Positions 26,039-34,787 of a stretch of DNA of 64,000 bases are shown here, piece after piece. The stretch is taken from the NCBI GenBank assembly GCA_052093225.1, contig JBQDDG010000017.1:1-64000 (forward strand), written 5' to 3'. Position 1 is the stretch's first letter, and each line of letters begins with the position of its first letter. A program made the position numbers and the translations under genes. The notes beneath the pieces were generated by a model. The model had not been told where the DNA came from and made no database searches. It saw only the letters and a program-made list of their open reading frames with translations. Origin of the DNA: JB111 sp052093225 (GTDB taxonomy: Bacteria > Actinomycetota > Actinomycetes > Actinomycetales > Actinomycetaceae).

Positions 26039-28162
26039 GTGGCAGCAGATCGCAGCTCAACCTCCCCGGAGCACACCCAGTCAGGGACGGACGCAGCTGC
26101 ACCCGGCACGCCGGACGCCCCGGCCGCCGACGCACCGCACCGCAACGCCCCCCTCCCGCAGGGCGGCGCGTACGGCGCGCAGAACATCCAGGTCCTCGAG
26201 GGCCTGGAGGCGGTGCGCAAGCGCCCCGGCATGTACATCGGTTCCACGGGGCCCCGCGGCCTGCACCACCTGGTCTACGAGGTGGTCGACAACTCGGTCG
26301 ACGAGGCGCTCGCGGGCTACGCCGGCAACATCGAGGTCACCCTCGGCGGGGACGGTTCGGTGACGGTGGTCGACGACGGTCGAGGGATCCCCGTCGACCT
26401 GCACCCCACCGAGGGCAAGCCGGCCGTCGAGGTCGTCCTCACGGTCCTGCACGCCGGTGGCAAGTTCGGTGGCGGCGGGTACGCGGTGTCCGGCGGCCTG
26501 CACGGCGTCGGCGTCTCGGTCGTCAACGCCCTGTCCCACCGGCTCGAGGTGGAGGTCCACCGGGACGGGTCCGTCTGGCGGATGGCGTTCGCCGACGGCA
26601 TCCCGACCGGACCGCTGGAGAAGGGCGAGGAGACCACCTCGACGGGCACGCGGGTGCGGTACTGGCCCAACGCGGAGATCTTCGAGACCGTCGACCACGA
26701 CTACGAGACGCTGCGCTCGCGACTCCAGCAGTACGCGTTCCTCAACAAGGGGCTCCAGCTCTCCCTCGTGGACGAGCGCCCCGAGGCCGTCGACTCCGGG
26801 GACGAGGTCACCGGTGACGACGAGGGCACGGCGGACGACCCGGTACCCGGCTTCCGCGAGGTCACCTACCGGTACGACGACGGACTGGTCGACTACGTCA
26901 AGCACCTGAACTCGGCCAAGAAGGTCGACGTCGTCCACCCCGAGGTGGTCGCCTTCGAGTCCGAGGACACGGAGAAGAAGATCTCGCTCGAGCTCGCGAT
27001 GCAGTGGACCAGCGGATACAGCGAGTCGGTCCACACCTACGCGAACACGATCAACACCACCGAGGGCGGCACCCACGAGGAGGGCTTCCGCTCGGCGATG
27101 ACCTCCGTGGTCAACAAGTACGCGCGCGACCGTGGCCTGCTCAAGGAGAAGGACGACAACCTCACGGGCGACGACGTGCGCGAGGGGCTCACCGCGGTCA
27201 TCTCGGTCAAGCTCGGCGAGCCGCAGTTCGAGGGGCAGACCAAGACCAAGCTCGGCAACACCGAGGCGCGCACGTACGTGCAGACGCAGGTGTACTCGCA
27301 GGTCACCGACTGGTTCGACGCGCACCCGAACGAGGGGCGCGACGTCATCCGCAAGGCGCAGTCCGCCGCGGCCGCGCGCGTCGCCGCCCGCAAGGCCCGC
27401 GAGGCCACGCGCCGCAAGACGGTGCTCGAGTCGGCCTCGATGCCGGGCAAGCTCAAGGACTGCTCCAGCAAGGACCCGCGCGAGTGCGAGATCTTCATCG
27501 TCGAGGGTGACTCGGCCGGCGGGTCCGCCGTCGGCGGTCGCGACCCGCGGATCCAGGCGATCATGCCGATCCGCGGCAAGATCCTCAACGTCGAGAAGGC
27601 GCGGCTGGACCGTGCCCTCGGCTCGGAGACGATCCGCAACCTCATCACCGCGTTCGGCGTCGGCGTCGGCGAGGAGTTCGACATCGACAAGCTGCGCTAC
27701 CACAAGATCGTGCTCATGGCGGATGCCGACGTCGACGGCCAGCACATCGCCACGCTGCTGCTCACGCTCGTGTTCCGGTACATGCGGCCGCTGCTCGAGG
27801 GCGGGCACGTCTACCTGGCCCAGCCCCCGCTGTTCCGCATCAAGTGGACCAACGCGACCCACGAGTACGTCTACTCGGACAAGGAGCGCGACGCGGTGGT
27901 GGCCGACGGGCTCGCCAACGGCAAGCGGCTGCCGAAGGAGAAGGACGGCCCAATCCAGCGGTACAAGGGTCTGGGCGAGATGAACGACTCCGAGCTGTGG
28001 GAGACCACGATGAACCCGGAGACGCGCACGCTCAAGCAGGTCACGCTCGGCGAGGGCGCGGCCGCGGACGAGATCTTCGCGATCCTCATGGGGGAGGACG
28101 TCGAGCAGCGGCGCGGGTTCATCCAGCGCAACGCCCACGACGTCCGCTTCCTCGACATCTGA
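26039..28162 (+). CDS. gyrB: DNA gyrase subunit B
   Basis: The protein has 707 residues. The GHKL ATPase domain has VYEVVDNSVDEALAGY and the glycine loops GLHGVGVSVVNAL. The transducer is followed by the TOPRIM domain with VEGDSAGGSA and MADADVDGQHI, and the C-terminal tail binding GyrA ends in RFLDI. It hydrolyses ATP to drive negative supercoiling with GyrA. GTG 26039 follows AAGGAG (26022-26027). The first ~45 residues are a Pro/Ala-rich extension. A short acidic insertion (EVTGDDEGTADD) lies after residue 250. gyrA follows after 99 bases. Confidence 0.97.
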   Translation: MAADRSSTSPEHTQSGTDAAAPGTPDAPAADAPHRNAPLPQGGAYGAQNIQVLEGLEAVRKRPGMYIGSTGPRGLHHLVYEVVDNSVDEALAGYAGNIEVTLGGDGSVTVVDDGRGIPVDLHPTEGKPAVEVVLTVLHAGGKFGGGGYAVSGGLHGVGVSVVNALSHRLEVEVHRDGSVWRMAFADGIPTGPLEKGEETTSTGTRVRYWPNAEIFETVDHDYETLRSRLQQYAFLNKGLQLSLVDERPEAVDSGDEVTGDDEGTADDPVPGFREVTYRYDDGLVDYVKHLNSAKKVDVVHPEVVAFESEDTEKKISLELAMQWTSGYSESVHTYANTINTTEGGTHEEGFRSAMTSVVNKYARDRGLLKEKDDNLTGDDVREGLTAVISVKLGEPQFEGQTKTKLGNTEARTYVQTQVYSQVTDWFDAHPNEGRDVIRKAQSAAAARVAARKAREATRRKTVLESASMPGKLKDCSSKDPRECEIFIVEGDSAGGSAVGGRDPRIQAIMPIRGKILNVEKARLDRALGSETIRNLITAFGVGVGEEFDIDKLRYHKIVLMADADVDGQHIATLLLTLVFRYMRPLLEGGHVYLAQPPLFRIKWTNATHEYVYSDKERDAVVADGLANGKRLPKEKDGPIQRYKGLGEMNDSELWETTMNPETRTLKQVTLGEGAAADEIFAILMGEDVEQRRGFIQRNAHDVRFLDI

Positions 28163-28261
28163 CCCGGCCGCGTCCCTGGGGCGGGCGGCCCGCGCGGCCG
28201 CGCCCCACCACCCGGCAGCCATCCACGAACCTCAGGCACCTCAGCCGACAGAAGGACACCA

Positions 28262-30967
28262 GTGAGCGAGACACCCGAGCATTCCGGCGTGACGCAGGTC
28301 GACCTGCAGGACGAGATGCAGCGTTCGTACCTCGACTACGCGATGAGCGTGATCGTGGGCCGTGCGCTGCCCGACGTCCGCGACGGTCTCAAGCCCGTCC
28401 ACCGCCGCGTCATCTACGCGATGTACAACGGCGGGTACCGCCCGGAGTCGGCGTTCTCCAAGTCGACCCGCGTGGTCGGCGACGTCATGGGAACCTTCCA
28501 CCCGCACGGTGACGGCGCCATCTACGACACCCTCGTGCGTCTCGTCCAGTGGTGGACGATGCGGTACCCGCTCGCGGCGGGCCAGGGCAACTTCGGCTCA
28601 CCGGGTGACCAGGGGGCGGCGGCCCACCGGTACACCGAGGTGCGCATGGCGCCCCTCGCGATGGAGATGGTCCGGGACATCACCTCGGACACCGTCGACT
28701 TCCAGGCGAACTACGACGGGCGTGACTCCGAGCCGGTCGTCCTGCCCGCGCGGTACCCGAACCTGCTCGTCAACGGCTCCGAGGGCATCGCCGTCGGGAT
28801 GGCCACCCGGATCCCGCCGCACAACATGCGCGAGGTCGCGGACGGCGTCCAGTGGTACCTCGAGAACCCCGACGCGACGAAGGAACAGCTCCTCGGCGAG
28901 CTCATGCAGCGGATCAAGGGGCCGGACTTCCCGACCGGTGCCACCATCCTCGGCAACCGCGGCATCGAGGAGGCCTACCGGACGGGCCGCGGGTCGATCG
29001 TCCAGCGGGCCGTGGTCAGCGTGGAGGAGCTCGACGGCCGGACCTGCCTCGTCGCCACCGAGCTGCCCTACCAGGTCAACCCCGACCGCCTGCTGGAGAA
29101 GATCGCCGAGGCCGTGGGCGACGGACGGGCGGCCGGCATCGCGGACGTCCGCGACGAGACGTCCTCGCGCACCGGGACGCGCCTGGTCATCATCCTCAAG
29201 CGCGACGCCGTCGCGAAGGTCGTCCTCAACACCCTGTACAAGCACACGCAGCTGCAGGTGAACTTCCCGGCGAACATGCTGGCGCTCGTCGACGGCGTGC
29301 CGCGCACGCTCTCGCTCGACGGGTTCGTGCGGCACTGGGTCACCCACCAGCTCGAGGTCATCCGGCGCCGCGCCGCCTACGACCTGGGCGAGGCCCAGAA
29401 GCGGATGCACATCCTCGCCGGCTACCTCAAGGCGCTCGACGCGCTCGACGCGGTCATCGCGCTGATCCGTCGCTCCCCCACCGCGGACGACGCGCGCACG
29501 GGCCTCATCGAGCTCCTCACCATCGACGGTGACCAGGCCGACGCGATCCTGGCGCTCCAGCTGCGGCGCCTCGCCGCGCTCGAGCGGCAGAAGATCATCG
29601 ACGAGCACGACTCGCTCGCCGCGAAGATCGCCGACCTCGAGGACATCATCGCCCGGCCCGAGCGGCAGCGGACCATCGTCTCCGAGGAGCTCGACGCGAT
29701 CGTCGCCCGGTACGGGGACGACCGGCGCACGACGATCCTCCCGTTCGACGGCGAGATGACGGTCGAGGACCTCATCCCGCGCGAGGACGTGGTCGTCACC
29801 ATCACGCGCGGCGGCTATGTCAAGCGCACGCGGACCGACAGCTACCGCGCCCAGCGCCGCGGTGGCAAGGGCATCCGCGGGACCCAGCTGCGCGAGGACG
29901 ACGTCGTCGAGCACTTCAGCGTCACCTCCACCCACAACTGGCAGCTCTACTTCACGACGCTCGGCCGGGTGTACCGCGCCAAGGGCTACGAGCTGCCCGA
30001 GGGCGGGCGCGACTCCAAGGGCCAGCACGTCGCCAACCTCCTTGCGTTCCAGCCGGGGGAGTCCATCGCGTCCGTGGTTGACATCGCCGACTACGAGGCC
30101 GCGGACTACCTCGTGCTGGCCACCGAGCGGGGCCTGGTGAAGAAGACCCGGCTCTCCGACTACGAGTCGGCGCGGCAGGGCGGCCTCATCGCCATCAACC
30201 TGCGCGAGAACGGCGACGGCGAGCCGGACCGCGTGATCGCCGCCCGGCTGGTCAACGAGGGCGAGGACATCCTGCTCGTCTCGAAGAAGGGCCAGTCGTT
30301 GCGGTTCACCGCCACCGACGAGGCACTGCGCGCCACCGGGCGCGCGACCTCGGGCGTGACGGGGATGAAGTTCCGCGGCGACGACCATCTCGTCTCCATG
30401 GAGATCGTGCACCCCGGCGACCAGGTCTTCGTCGTCACGGAGGGCGGGTACGCCAAGCGCACCGACGTCGACGAGTACCGCGTCCAGGGGCGCGGTGGGC
30501 TCGGCATCAAGGTGGCGAACCTCGTCGAGGCCCGCGGCGACCTGGTGTCCACGCTCACCGTCACCGAGGACGACGAGGTGCTCGTCATCATGGCCGGCGG
30601 CAAGATCGTCCGCTCCCGGGTGGACGAGGTCCGGCTCACCGGGCGCAACACCCAGGGCGTGGGTTTCGCCAAGGTGGACGAGGGCGACCGGATCATCGCG
30701 GTGGCGAAGAACGCCGAGCGCGAGGTCGACGAGGAGGTCGAGCGCATCGAGCAGGAGGCCGAGGGCACCGGTGCGGCCGACGAGGGCTCCGACCAGGACG
30801 AGCACCAGGTCGACAGCCAGGTTGAGGACCAGTCCGAGGACCAGGGCGACGGCCAGGTGGACGGCGACGGGCGGCCGACGCCTTCGCCGTCGGGGACCGA
30901 TGAACCGGTAGCGTCTGGCGAGCAGGTGCCGGCGACCGGCGCCGACGACGACGGAGGTGACGCGTGA
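28262..30967 (+). CDS. gyrA: DNA gyrase subunit A
   Basis: The protein has 901 residues. The catalytic tyrosine is Y124 in AAAHRYTEVRMA. The quinolone-determining stretch reads HPHGDGAIYD (80-89), with glycine at the position of E. coli Ser83 and aspartate kept at the Asp87 position. The C-terminal beta-pinwheel carries the GyrA box QRRGGKG and further repeats, then a ~70-residue acidic tail. GyrA cuts and rejoins the DNA gate. GTG 28262 is chosen at the canonical N-terminus. The stop overlaps the next start (GTGA). Confidence 0.97.
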   Translation: MSETPEHSGVTQVDLQDEMQRSYLDYAMSVIVGRALPDVRDGLKPVHRRVIYAMYNGGYRPESAFSKSTRVVGDVMGTFHPHGDGAIYDTLVRLVQWWTMRYPLAAGQGNFGSPGDQGAAAHRYTEVRMAPLAMEMVRDITSDTVDFQANYDGRDSEPVVLPARYPNLLVNGSEGIAVGMATRIPPHNMREVADGVQWYLENPDATKEQLLGELMQRIKGPDFPTGATILGNRGIEEAYRTGRGSIVQRAVVSVEELDGRTCLVATELPYQVNPDRLLEKIAEAVGDGRAAGIADVRDETSSRTGTRLVIILKRDAVAKVVLNTLYKHTQLQVNFPANMLALVDGVPRTLSLDGFVRHWVTHQLEVIRRRAAYDLGEAQKRMHILAGYLKALDALDAVIALIRRSPTADDARTGLIELLTIDGDQADAILALQLRRLAALERQKIIDEHDSLAAKIADLEDIIARPERQRTIVSEELDAIVARYGDDRRTTILPFDGEMTVEDLIPREDVVVTITRGGYVKRTRTDSYRAQRRGGKGIRGTQLREDDVVEHFSVTSTHNWQLYFTTLGRVYRAKGYELPEGGRDSKGQHVANLLAFQPGESIASVVDIADYEAADYLVLATERGLVKKTRLSDYESARQGGLIAINLRENGDGEPDRVIAARLVNEGEDILLVSKKGQSLRFTATDEALRATGRATSGVTGMKFRGDDHLVSMEIVHPGDQVFVVTEGGYAKRTDVDEYRVQGRGGLGIKVANLVEARGDLVSTLTVTEDDEVLVIMAGGKIVRSRVDEVRLTGRNTQGVGFAKVDEGDRIIAVAKNAEREVDEEVERIEQEAEGTGAADEGSDQDEHQVDSQVEDQSEDQGDGQVDGDGRPTPSPSGTDEPVASGEQVPATGADDDGGDA

Positions 30968-31479
30968 GCGAGGCATCGACCCACGACGGGGGCCGCACAC
31001 GCACGACGCCACCGCCTCCGCCGGGCACGCCCCGTGAGCGGGCCGCGTCCGAGCGGATCTCGCCCGAGCGTGCCGCCCGGACCTCCGAGAGCGCCGCGCG
31101 TCCCTCGGGCCGGTTCGCCGGCGCCAGGACCGCGCGCCTCACGCTCGCCCGGATCGACCCGTGGTCGGCCATGCGGCTCTCGTTCCTGCTGTCGATCGCG
31201 GCCGGCATCATGCTGGTCGTCGCCGTCGCCACCGTGTGGTTCGTGCTCGACCGGATGCACGTGTTCGCGGAGATCGAGGAGCTGCTCGCGACGATCGGCT
31301 CGGCCAGCTTCCTCGAGCTCATGCAGCTGCTCGAGTTCGACCGGGTGATGTCGCTCGCGGCGATCGTCGCGGTGCTCGACGTCCTGCTGCTCACCGTGCT
31401 CGGTGCGCTCGCGGCGTTCCTCTACAACCTCGTGGCCGCGCTGGTCGGCGGCCTGTCGGTCACCTTCACCGACGACTGA
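30964..31479 (+). CDS. DUF3566 transmembrane protein
   Basis: The protein has 171 residues. A disordered basic N-terminal half (~65 residues) precedes the DUF3566 region with two transmembrane helices: LSFLLSIAAGIMLVVAVATV near 75-97 and a second at about 138-162. An extracellular loop lies between them. This family almost always follows gyrA in Actinobacteria; its function is not established. GTG 30964 overlaps the gyrA stop. Confidence 0.9.
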   Translation: MSEASTHDGGRTRTTPPPPPGTPRERAASERISPERAARTSESAARPSGRFAGARTARLTLARIDPWSAMRLSFLLSIAAGIMLVVAVATVWFVLDRMHVFAEIEELLATIGSASFLELMQLLEFDRVMSLAAIVAVLDVLLLTVLGALAAFLYNLVAALVGGLSVTFTDD

Positions 31480-31488
31480 CCCCTCCTT

Positions 31489-31550
31489 CGTCGAGATTGC
31501 GGTTCGTCGCCATCGCGCGTGAGGTGGAGCGACGAACCGCAATCTCGACG
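31489..31550. terminator. Perfect 22-bp inverted repeat after the gyrBA unit
   Basis: Arms 31489-31510 and 31529-31550 are perfect reverse complements of 22 bases separated by 18; the left arm begins CGTCGAGATTGCGGTTCG. It lies ten bases after the DUF3566 stop. It could act as a strong bidirectional terminator, but arm length and perfection exceed what termination needs. That suggests a dispersed palindromic element. Confidence 0.7.
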
Positions 31551-31619
31551 GTGGGTGTGTGAGGTGGCTCGCGCAGCGGTAGGCGTGCGGGAACTCACGC
31601 GTCGGGACCGGCCCCGCGG

Positions 31620-31648
31620 TTGGGGGTGGGGCGCCGCTGGGCTAAACT
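31620..31648 (+). promoter_or_regulatory. Promoter of tRNA-Ile
   Basis: TTGGGG (31620-31625), a 17-bp spacer and TAAACT (31643-31648) form a sigma-70-like promoter about 45 bp before the tRNA. Confidence 0.6.
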
Positions 31649-31695
31649 TGCACGTCGGCGCGCCTGGTGCGCGTCACGCCCGTCACGGCGGGCAC

Positions 31696-31769
31696 GGGCC
31701 TGTAGCTCAGTCGGTTAGAGCGCTTCCCTGATAAGGAAGAGGTCGATGGTTCGAGTCCATTCAGGCCCA
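31696..31769 (+). tRNA. tRNA-Ile (anticodon GAT)
   Basis: A 74-nt cloverleaf. Acceptor GGGCCTG pairs with CAGGCCC, the D-arm has AGCTCAGTCGGTTAGAGC, the anticodon loop is CTGATAA (GAT), and the T-arm is GGTTCGAGTCC. CCA is not encoded. Ile-GAT next to gyrA and Ala-TGC is a common actinobacterial arrangement. Confidence 0.97.
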
Positions 31770-31804
31770 CTGTCCCACCAGGCACGACGCAACGGAGGAC
31801 GACC

Positions 31805-31972
31805 ATGAAGAAGTTCCTGATCGCGCTCGCCGCCGCGGTGGCCGGGTACGCCGTCTGGATCAAGGTGCAGCAGGACCGCGAGGAGCGGGCCATCTGGGCC
31901 GAGGTCACGGACGACCCGAACCCGGCCGACGTGCCTGTCTCCAACCCCACGCCGCACACCGCCGAGAGCTGA
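31805..31972 (+). CDS. DLW-39 family small protein
   Basis: The protein has 55 residues. An N-terminal hydrophobic segment (KKFLIALAAAVAGYAVWI) could be a membrane anchor or signal anchor, and a charged stretch QQDREERAIWAEVTDDP follows. This matches the actinobacterial DLW-39 proteins, named for a conserved Asp-Leu-Trp near residue 39; here the motif reads AIW. GGAGGA upstream supports ATG 31805. It lies between tRNA-Ile and tRNA-Ala, its usual place. No function is known. Confidence 0.85.
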   Translation: MKKFLIALAAAVAGYAVWIKVQQDREERAIWAEVTDDPNPADVPVSNPTPHTAES

Positions 31973-31995
31973 TCCGCGCGGGTGCCGCGGCACCG

Positions 31996-32071
31996 GGGGC
32001 CATGGCGCAATTGGTAGCGCACCTGCTTTGCAAGCAGGGGGTTCGGGGTTCGAGTCCCCGTGGCTCCACCA
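31996..32071 (+). tRNA. tRNA-Ala (anticodon TGC)
   Basis: A 73-nt body plus an encoded CCA (32069-32071). Acceptor GGGGCCA pairs with TGGCTCC and contains the G3-U70 pair that identifies alanine tRNAs. The anticodon loop TTTGCAA gives TGC. D- and T-arms are canonical. Confidence 0.97.
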
Positions 32072-32170
32072 TCTGACGACGTACGACGAGAGCGGCCGGT
32101 CCCTGAGGGGCTGGCCGCTTCGTCGTCCCAACCGGTGTGCCACGGCCTGTGCCGCGCGGCAGTCCCGCCC

Positions 32171-32696
32171 ATGACGACGGCCCCGGCGTGGTTGGCTGGC
32201 CGGGTGATACTGGTGCTCGTCGAGGGGGAGAGCGACGCCGTCGCGGTCCGTGTCCTCGCCCGGCGACGCGGGCTGGCCGAGCCGGCCCTCATCGCGGTGG
32301 GCGGGTCGACCGGGGCCCGTCGGGAGGCGGCGCGGCACCCGGGACGGCGCATGATCGGACTCGTCGACGTCGGGGAGCGCCGGCACTTCGAGCGGGTCCT
32401 CGGCACGGTGTTTGTCTGCGACCCGGACCTCGAGGGTGAGCTCATCCGCGCGCTCGGCACGGCACGCGTCGAGGCGGTGATCGACGCACAGGGCGAGCTC
32501 GCGTCTTTCCGGCGGCTCCAGCAACAGCCCTTCCAGGTCGGCCGGGCGACCGATCAGCACCTCACCCGGTTCCTTGCCGGACGTAGCGGGAACAAGGTCC
32601 GGTACGCCCGGCTGCTCGCCGAGGCGCTCCCGCTCGACGCCGTGCCGGCGCCCATCGCCGCCCTCCTGGACGAGCTCGAGCATGGTGCCGACCCAC
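32171..32696 (+). CDS. TOPRIM nucleotidyltransferase/hydrolase-type protein (3' end in gap)
   Basis: About 175 residues are visible before the assembly gap. The TOPRIM motif VLVEGESDAVAVRVL lies near the start; VFVCDPDLEGELIRALG, DAQGELASFRRLQQQPFQ and FLAGRSGNKVRYARLLAEAL follow. This matches the small OLD-like TOPRIM proteins of actinobacteria, thought to act on nucleic acids; no substrate is known. ATG 32171 is the first start clear of tRNA-Ala. Homologues normally end near ALLDEL. Here the frame instead continues into a GADPH pentapeptide that is in phase with the repeat on the far side of the gap. See the fusion finding. Confidence 0.8.
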
Positions 32697-32856
32697 NNNN
32701 NNNNNNNNNNNNNNNNNNNNNNNNNNNNNNNNNNNNNNNNNNNNNNNNNNNNNNNNNNNNNNNNNNNNNNNNNNNNNNNNNNNNNNNNNNNNNNNNACGG
32801 TGCCGAGCCACACGGTGCCGAGCCACACGGTGCCGAGCCACACGGTGCCGAGCCAC
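32682..32856 (+). repeat. 15-bp tandem repeat (GAEPH pentapeptide) spanning the gap
   Basis: Four exact copies of ACGGTGCCGAGCCAC occupy 32797-32856, and a partial fifth follows. The left side of the gap ends with a diverged copy, GGTGCCGACCCAC (32684-32696). The repeat therefore runs through the N stretch and probably caused the assembly break. In frame it encodes Gly-Ala-Glu-Pro-His units. Confidence 0.92.
32697..32796. other. Assembly gap (100 N)
   Basis: Exactly 100 ambiguous bases, the usual placeholder for a gap of unknown size. True content is probably further copies of the 15-bp repeat. Reading frames drawn through it are meaningless until it is closed. Confidence 0.97.
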
Positions 32857-33698
32857 ACGGTGCCGACGCGCCCGACGACAAGATCGTCGCCGTCCTGCGT
32901 GCGGCAGGGTGCGTGTTCGCCGAGGAGGAGGCCACCCACCTCACGGCCGCGGCCACGGACGAGGACCACCTGACACACCTGGTGGCGCGCCGGGTCGCCG
33001 GCGAACCGCTCGAGCACGTCGTGGGCCGCGTCGACGTCCACGGGCTCCATCTCAGCGTGGGCCCCGGCGTCTTCGTCCCGCGACGCCGCACCGCGCTGCT
33101 CGTGTCGGTGACCCTCGCCGCGGTGCGCGAGATCCTCGGCCGGGCTCTCGTCGTCGAGGCGTTCTCGGGCGTCGCCCCCGTGGCGAGCGCGGTCCGTCGG
33201 TCGCTCCCCGGGGCGGAGGTCCACGCGACCGACGCCGATCCGGCCGCCCTCGTCCATGCCGCCACGAACGTCGGCGTCGACGTCGCGAACCATGGCGATA
33301 CCACCGCCAACCTCGGCGACCACGCCCACGTCCACCGCGGCGACGTCCTCGCCGGGCTGCCGCCGGAGCTGCGCGGCCGCGTCGACGTCATCGCCGCGGT
33401 GCCGCCCTACGTCCCGACCGGCGCGATCGACCTGCTCCCGCGGGAGGCGCGGGACCACGAGCCGGCCGCCGCGCTGGCCGGTGGCGCGGACGGGCTCGAC
33501 GCCGTCCGCGCGCTGGTGCGCCAGGCGCGCGACTGGCTCGCCCCTGGCGGCCGTGTGCTCGTGGAGATGCACCGCGACCAGGTGGCCACGGCGCGGGAGC
33601 TGGCGGAGCAGCTGGGGTACGAGGCGCGGCACGTCGACGGCGACGACGGACAGACCGCCGTGCTCGTCCTGCGCGGAAGGACCGGGCAGCCGGGCTGA
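32797..33698 (+). CDS. HemK-like putative protein N5-glutamine methyltransferase (5' end in gap)
   Basis: About 300 residues: four GAEPH repeats, then an N-terminal helical part (VAVLRAAGCVFAEEEATHL, ARRVAGEPLEHVVG). VGPGVFVPRRRT precedes a SAM-binding fold with VVEAFSGVAPVASAV, HATDADPAA and the catalytic-loop variant VIAAVPPYVPTG. This resembles the actinobacterial HemK-like family (glutamine N5 methylation of release factors or related proteins). In this frame no ATG or GTG occurs between the repeats and the conserved domain, so translation must begin within the gap or in the upstream TOPRIM gene. Confidence 0.85.
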
Positions 33699-33703
33699 CG
33701 ACC

Positions 33704-34753
33704 TCAGTCGCGGTGCGGCCAGGCCTCCAGAGCGCGGTCGACGGCGCGCAGGTCCCTCGCCGGCACCTCCTCGACGAGGTCCACCTCTGGCGCGCTCGTC
33801 CGCCGTCCGGCCGGGAGCCGCCAGGTCCCGACGACGCGACCGTCGACGAGCACCGCCGGCCGGAAGACCCCGTTGCGCCCGGGGACGAGGGCGTCCTGCA
33901 TCGCCTGGCCCGCCACCAGCGAACGGTCTTGGTAGCCGAGGATCCACTCGTCGAAGGCGGGCACGAGCAGCACCCGGCTCGCCGGACGCTCCGCGGGTTC
34001 GCCGACCAGCCACGACCGGGTGCCCCCGGCGTCGACCTCCACGATGTCCGTGGCGCGGGCGGCGGCCGCCCGGACCAGGGTCTTCGGCAGCTTCGTCCAC
34101 CACGCGAGGTCCGCCTCGGTGACGGGGCCGCGGGCGGCGACGTATGACCGGACGACGTCGGTCAGCGCCGCGTCGGGATCGGCCGGCGCCTCCGAGCGGC
34201 TGAGGGTGAAGAGCTGTTCCTTCCCACTGCTCGCGAAGGATCCCCAGTGGGCGAGGCCGGCGATCGCGAACTGGGCGATGAGGTGGTAGCCGCGGCCGGC
34301 CGCGGTGGGGACCCCTTCCGCGTCCCACAGCTCGAGCAGCTCGGCGCGGGTCCGGGGCCGCTCCTCGAGGGCGCTGAGCAGCAGGTCCTGAGCGTGGGCC
34401 ACGATCTCCGGGGTGAGCCCCAACTCGTCGCGCCGGCGCATGTCGGCCCGCTGGATCCGTTCCGCGGTGAAGTGGAGGATCGTCGCCAGGTGGGCCGGCG
34501 TCGTGGCGAACAGGGTGCCGCGCATCGGCCACGAGCGCACGACCAGGCCCGAGTCGAAGGCGGCACGGACGTCGTCGAGCGTGGTGCCGGGCCGGGAACG
34601 GACGGCGATCGCACGGAGCACCGCCCCCAGGTCCTGACCCTGCAGGGCCACGGCGCGCGTGACGACCTCGGCGGGGGAGAGATCGGAGCCGGTGAGCAGG
34701 TGCGCGTCGAGGCGCGCGCGCCGGGCCTGGGTCGGGGTGAGCCGCGCCGTCAT
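33704..34753 (-). CDS. Winged-helix DNA-binding protein (HTH_42, YcaQ/AlkX-like)
   Basis: The protein has 349 residues. It begins LTPTQARRARLDAHLL and contains PAEVVTRAVALQGQD, VVRSWPMRGTLFATTP, GPVTEADLAWWTKLP and the late LVPAFDEWILGYQDRSL, all typical of this family. Some members are DNA glycosylases acting on crosslinks or alkylated bases (E. coli YcaQ, AlkX in Streptomyces); many are uncharacterised. ATG 34753 is preferred since the longer frame upstream adds a low-complexity stretch. The gene converges with the methyltransferase gene (five-base gap). Confidence 0.85.
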   Translation of the reverse strand: MTARLTPTQARRARLDAHLLTGSDLSPAEVVTRAVALQGQDLGAVLRAIAVRSRPGTTLDDVRAAFDSGLVVRSWPMRGTLFATTPAHLATILHFTAERIQRADMRRRDELGLTPEIVAHAQDLLLSALEERPRTRAELLELWDAEGVPTAAGRGYHLIAQFAIAGLAHWGSFASSGKEQLFTLSRSEAPADPDAALTDVVRSYVAARGPVTEADLAWWTKLPKTLVRAAAARATDIVEVDAGGTRSWLVGEPAERPASRVLLVPAFDEWILGYQDRSLVAGQAMQDALVPGRNGVFRPAVLVDGRVVGTWRLPAGRRTSAPEVDLVEEVPARDLRAVDRALEAWPHRD

Positions 34754-34787
34754 GCGGCAGACGCTACCGCTGGGAGACCCGAAGTCG

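Noticed and set aside
32060..34147. A 695-residue + frame through the gap
   Set aside because: The 100 N are a placeholder; after the gap this frame reads Arg-rich sequence and not the methyltransferase.
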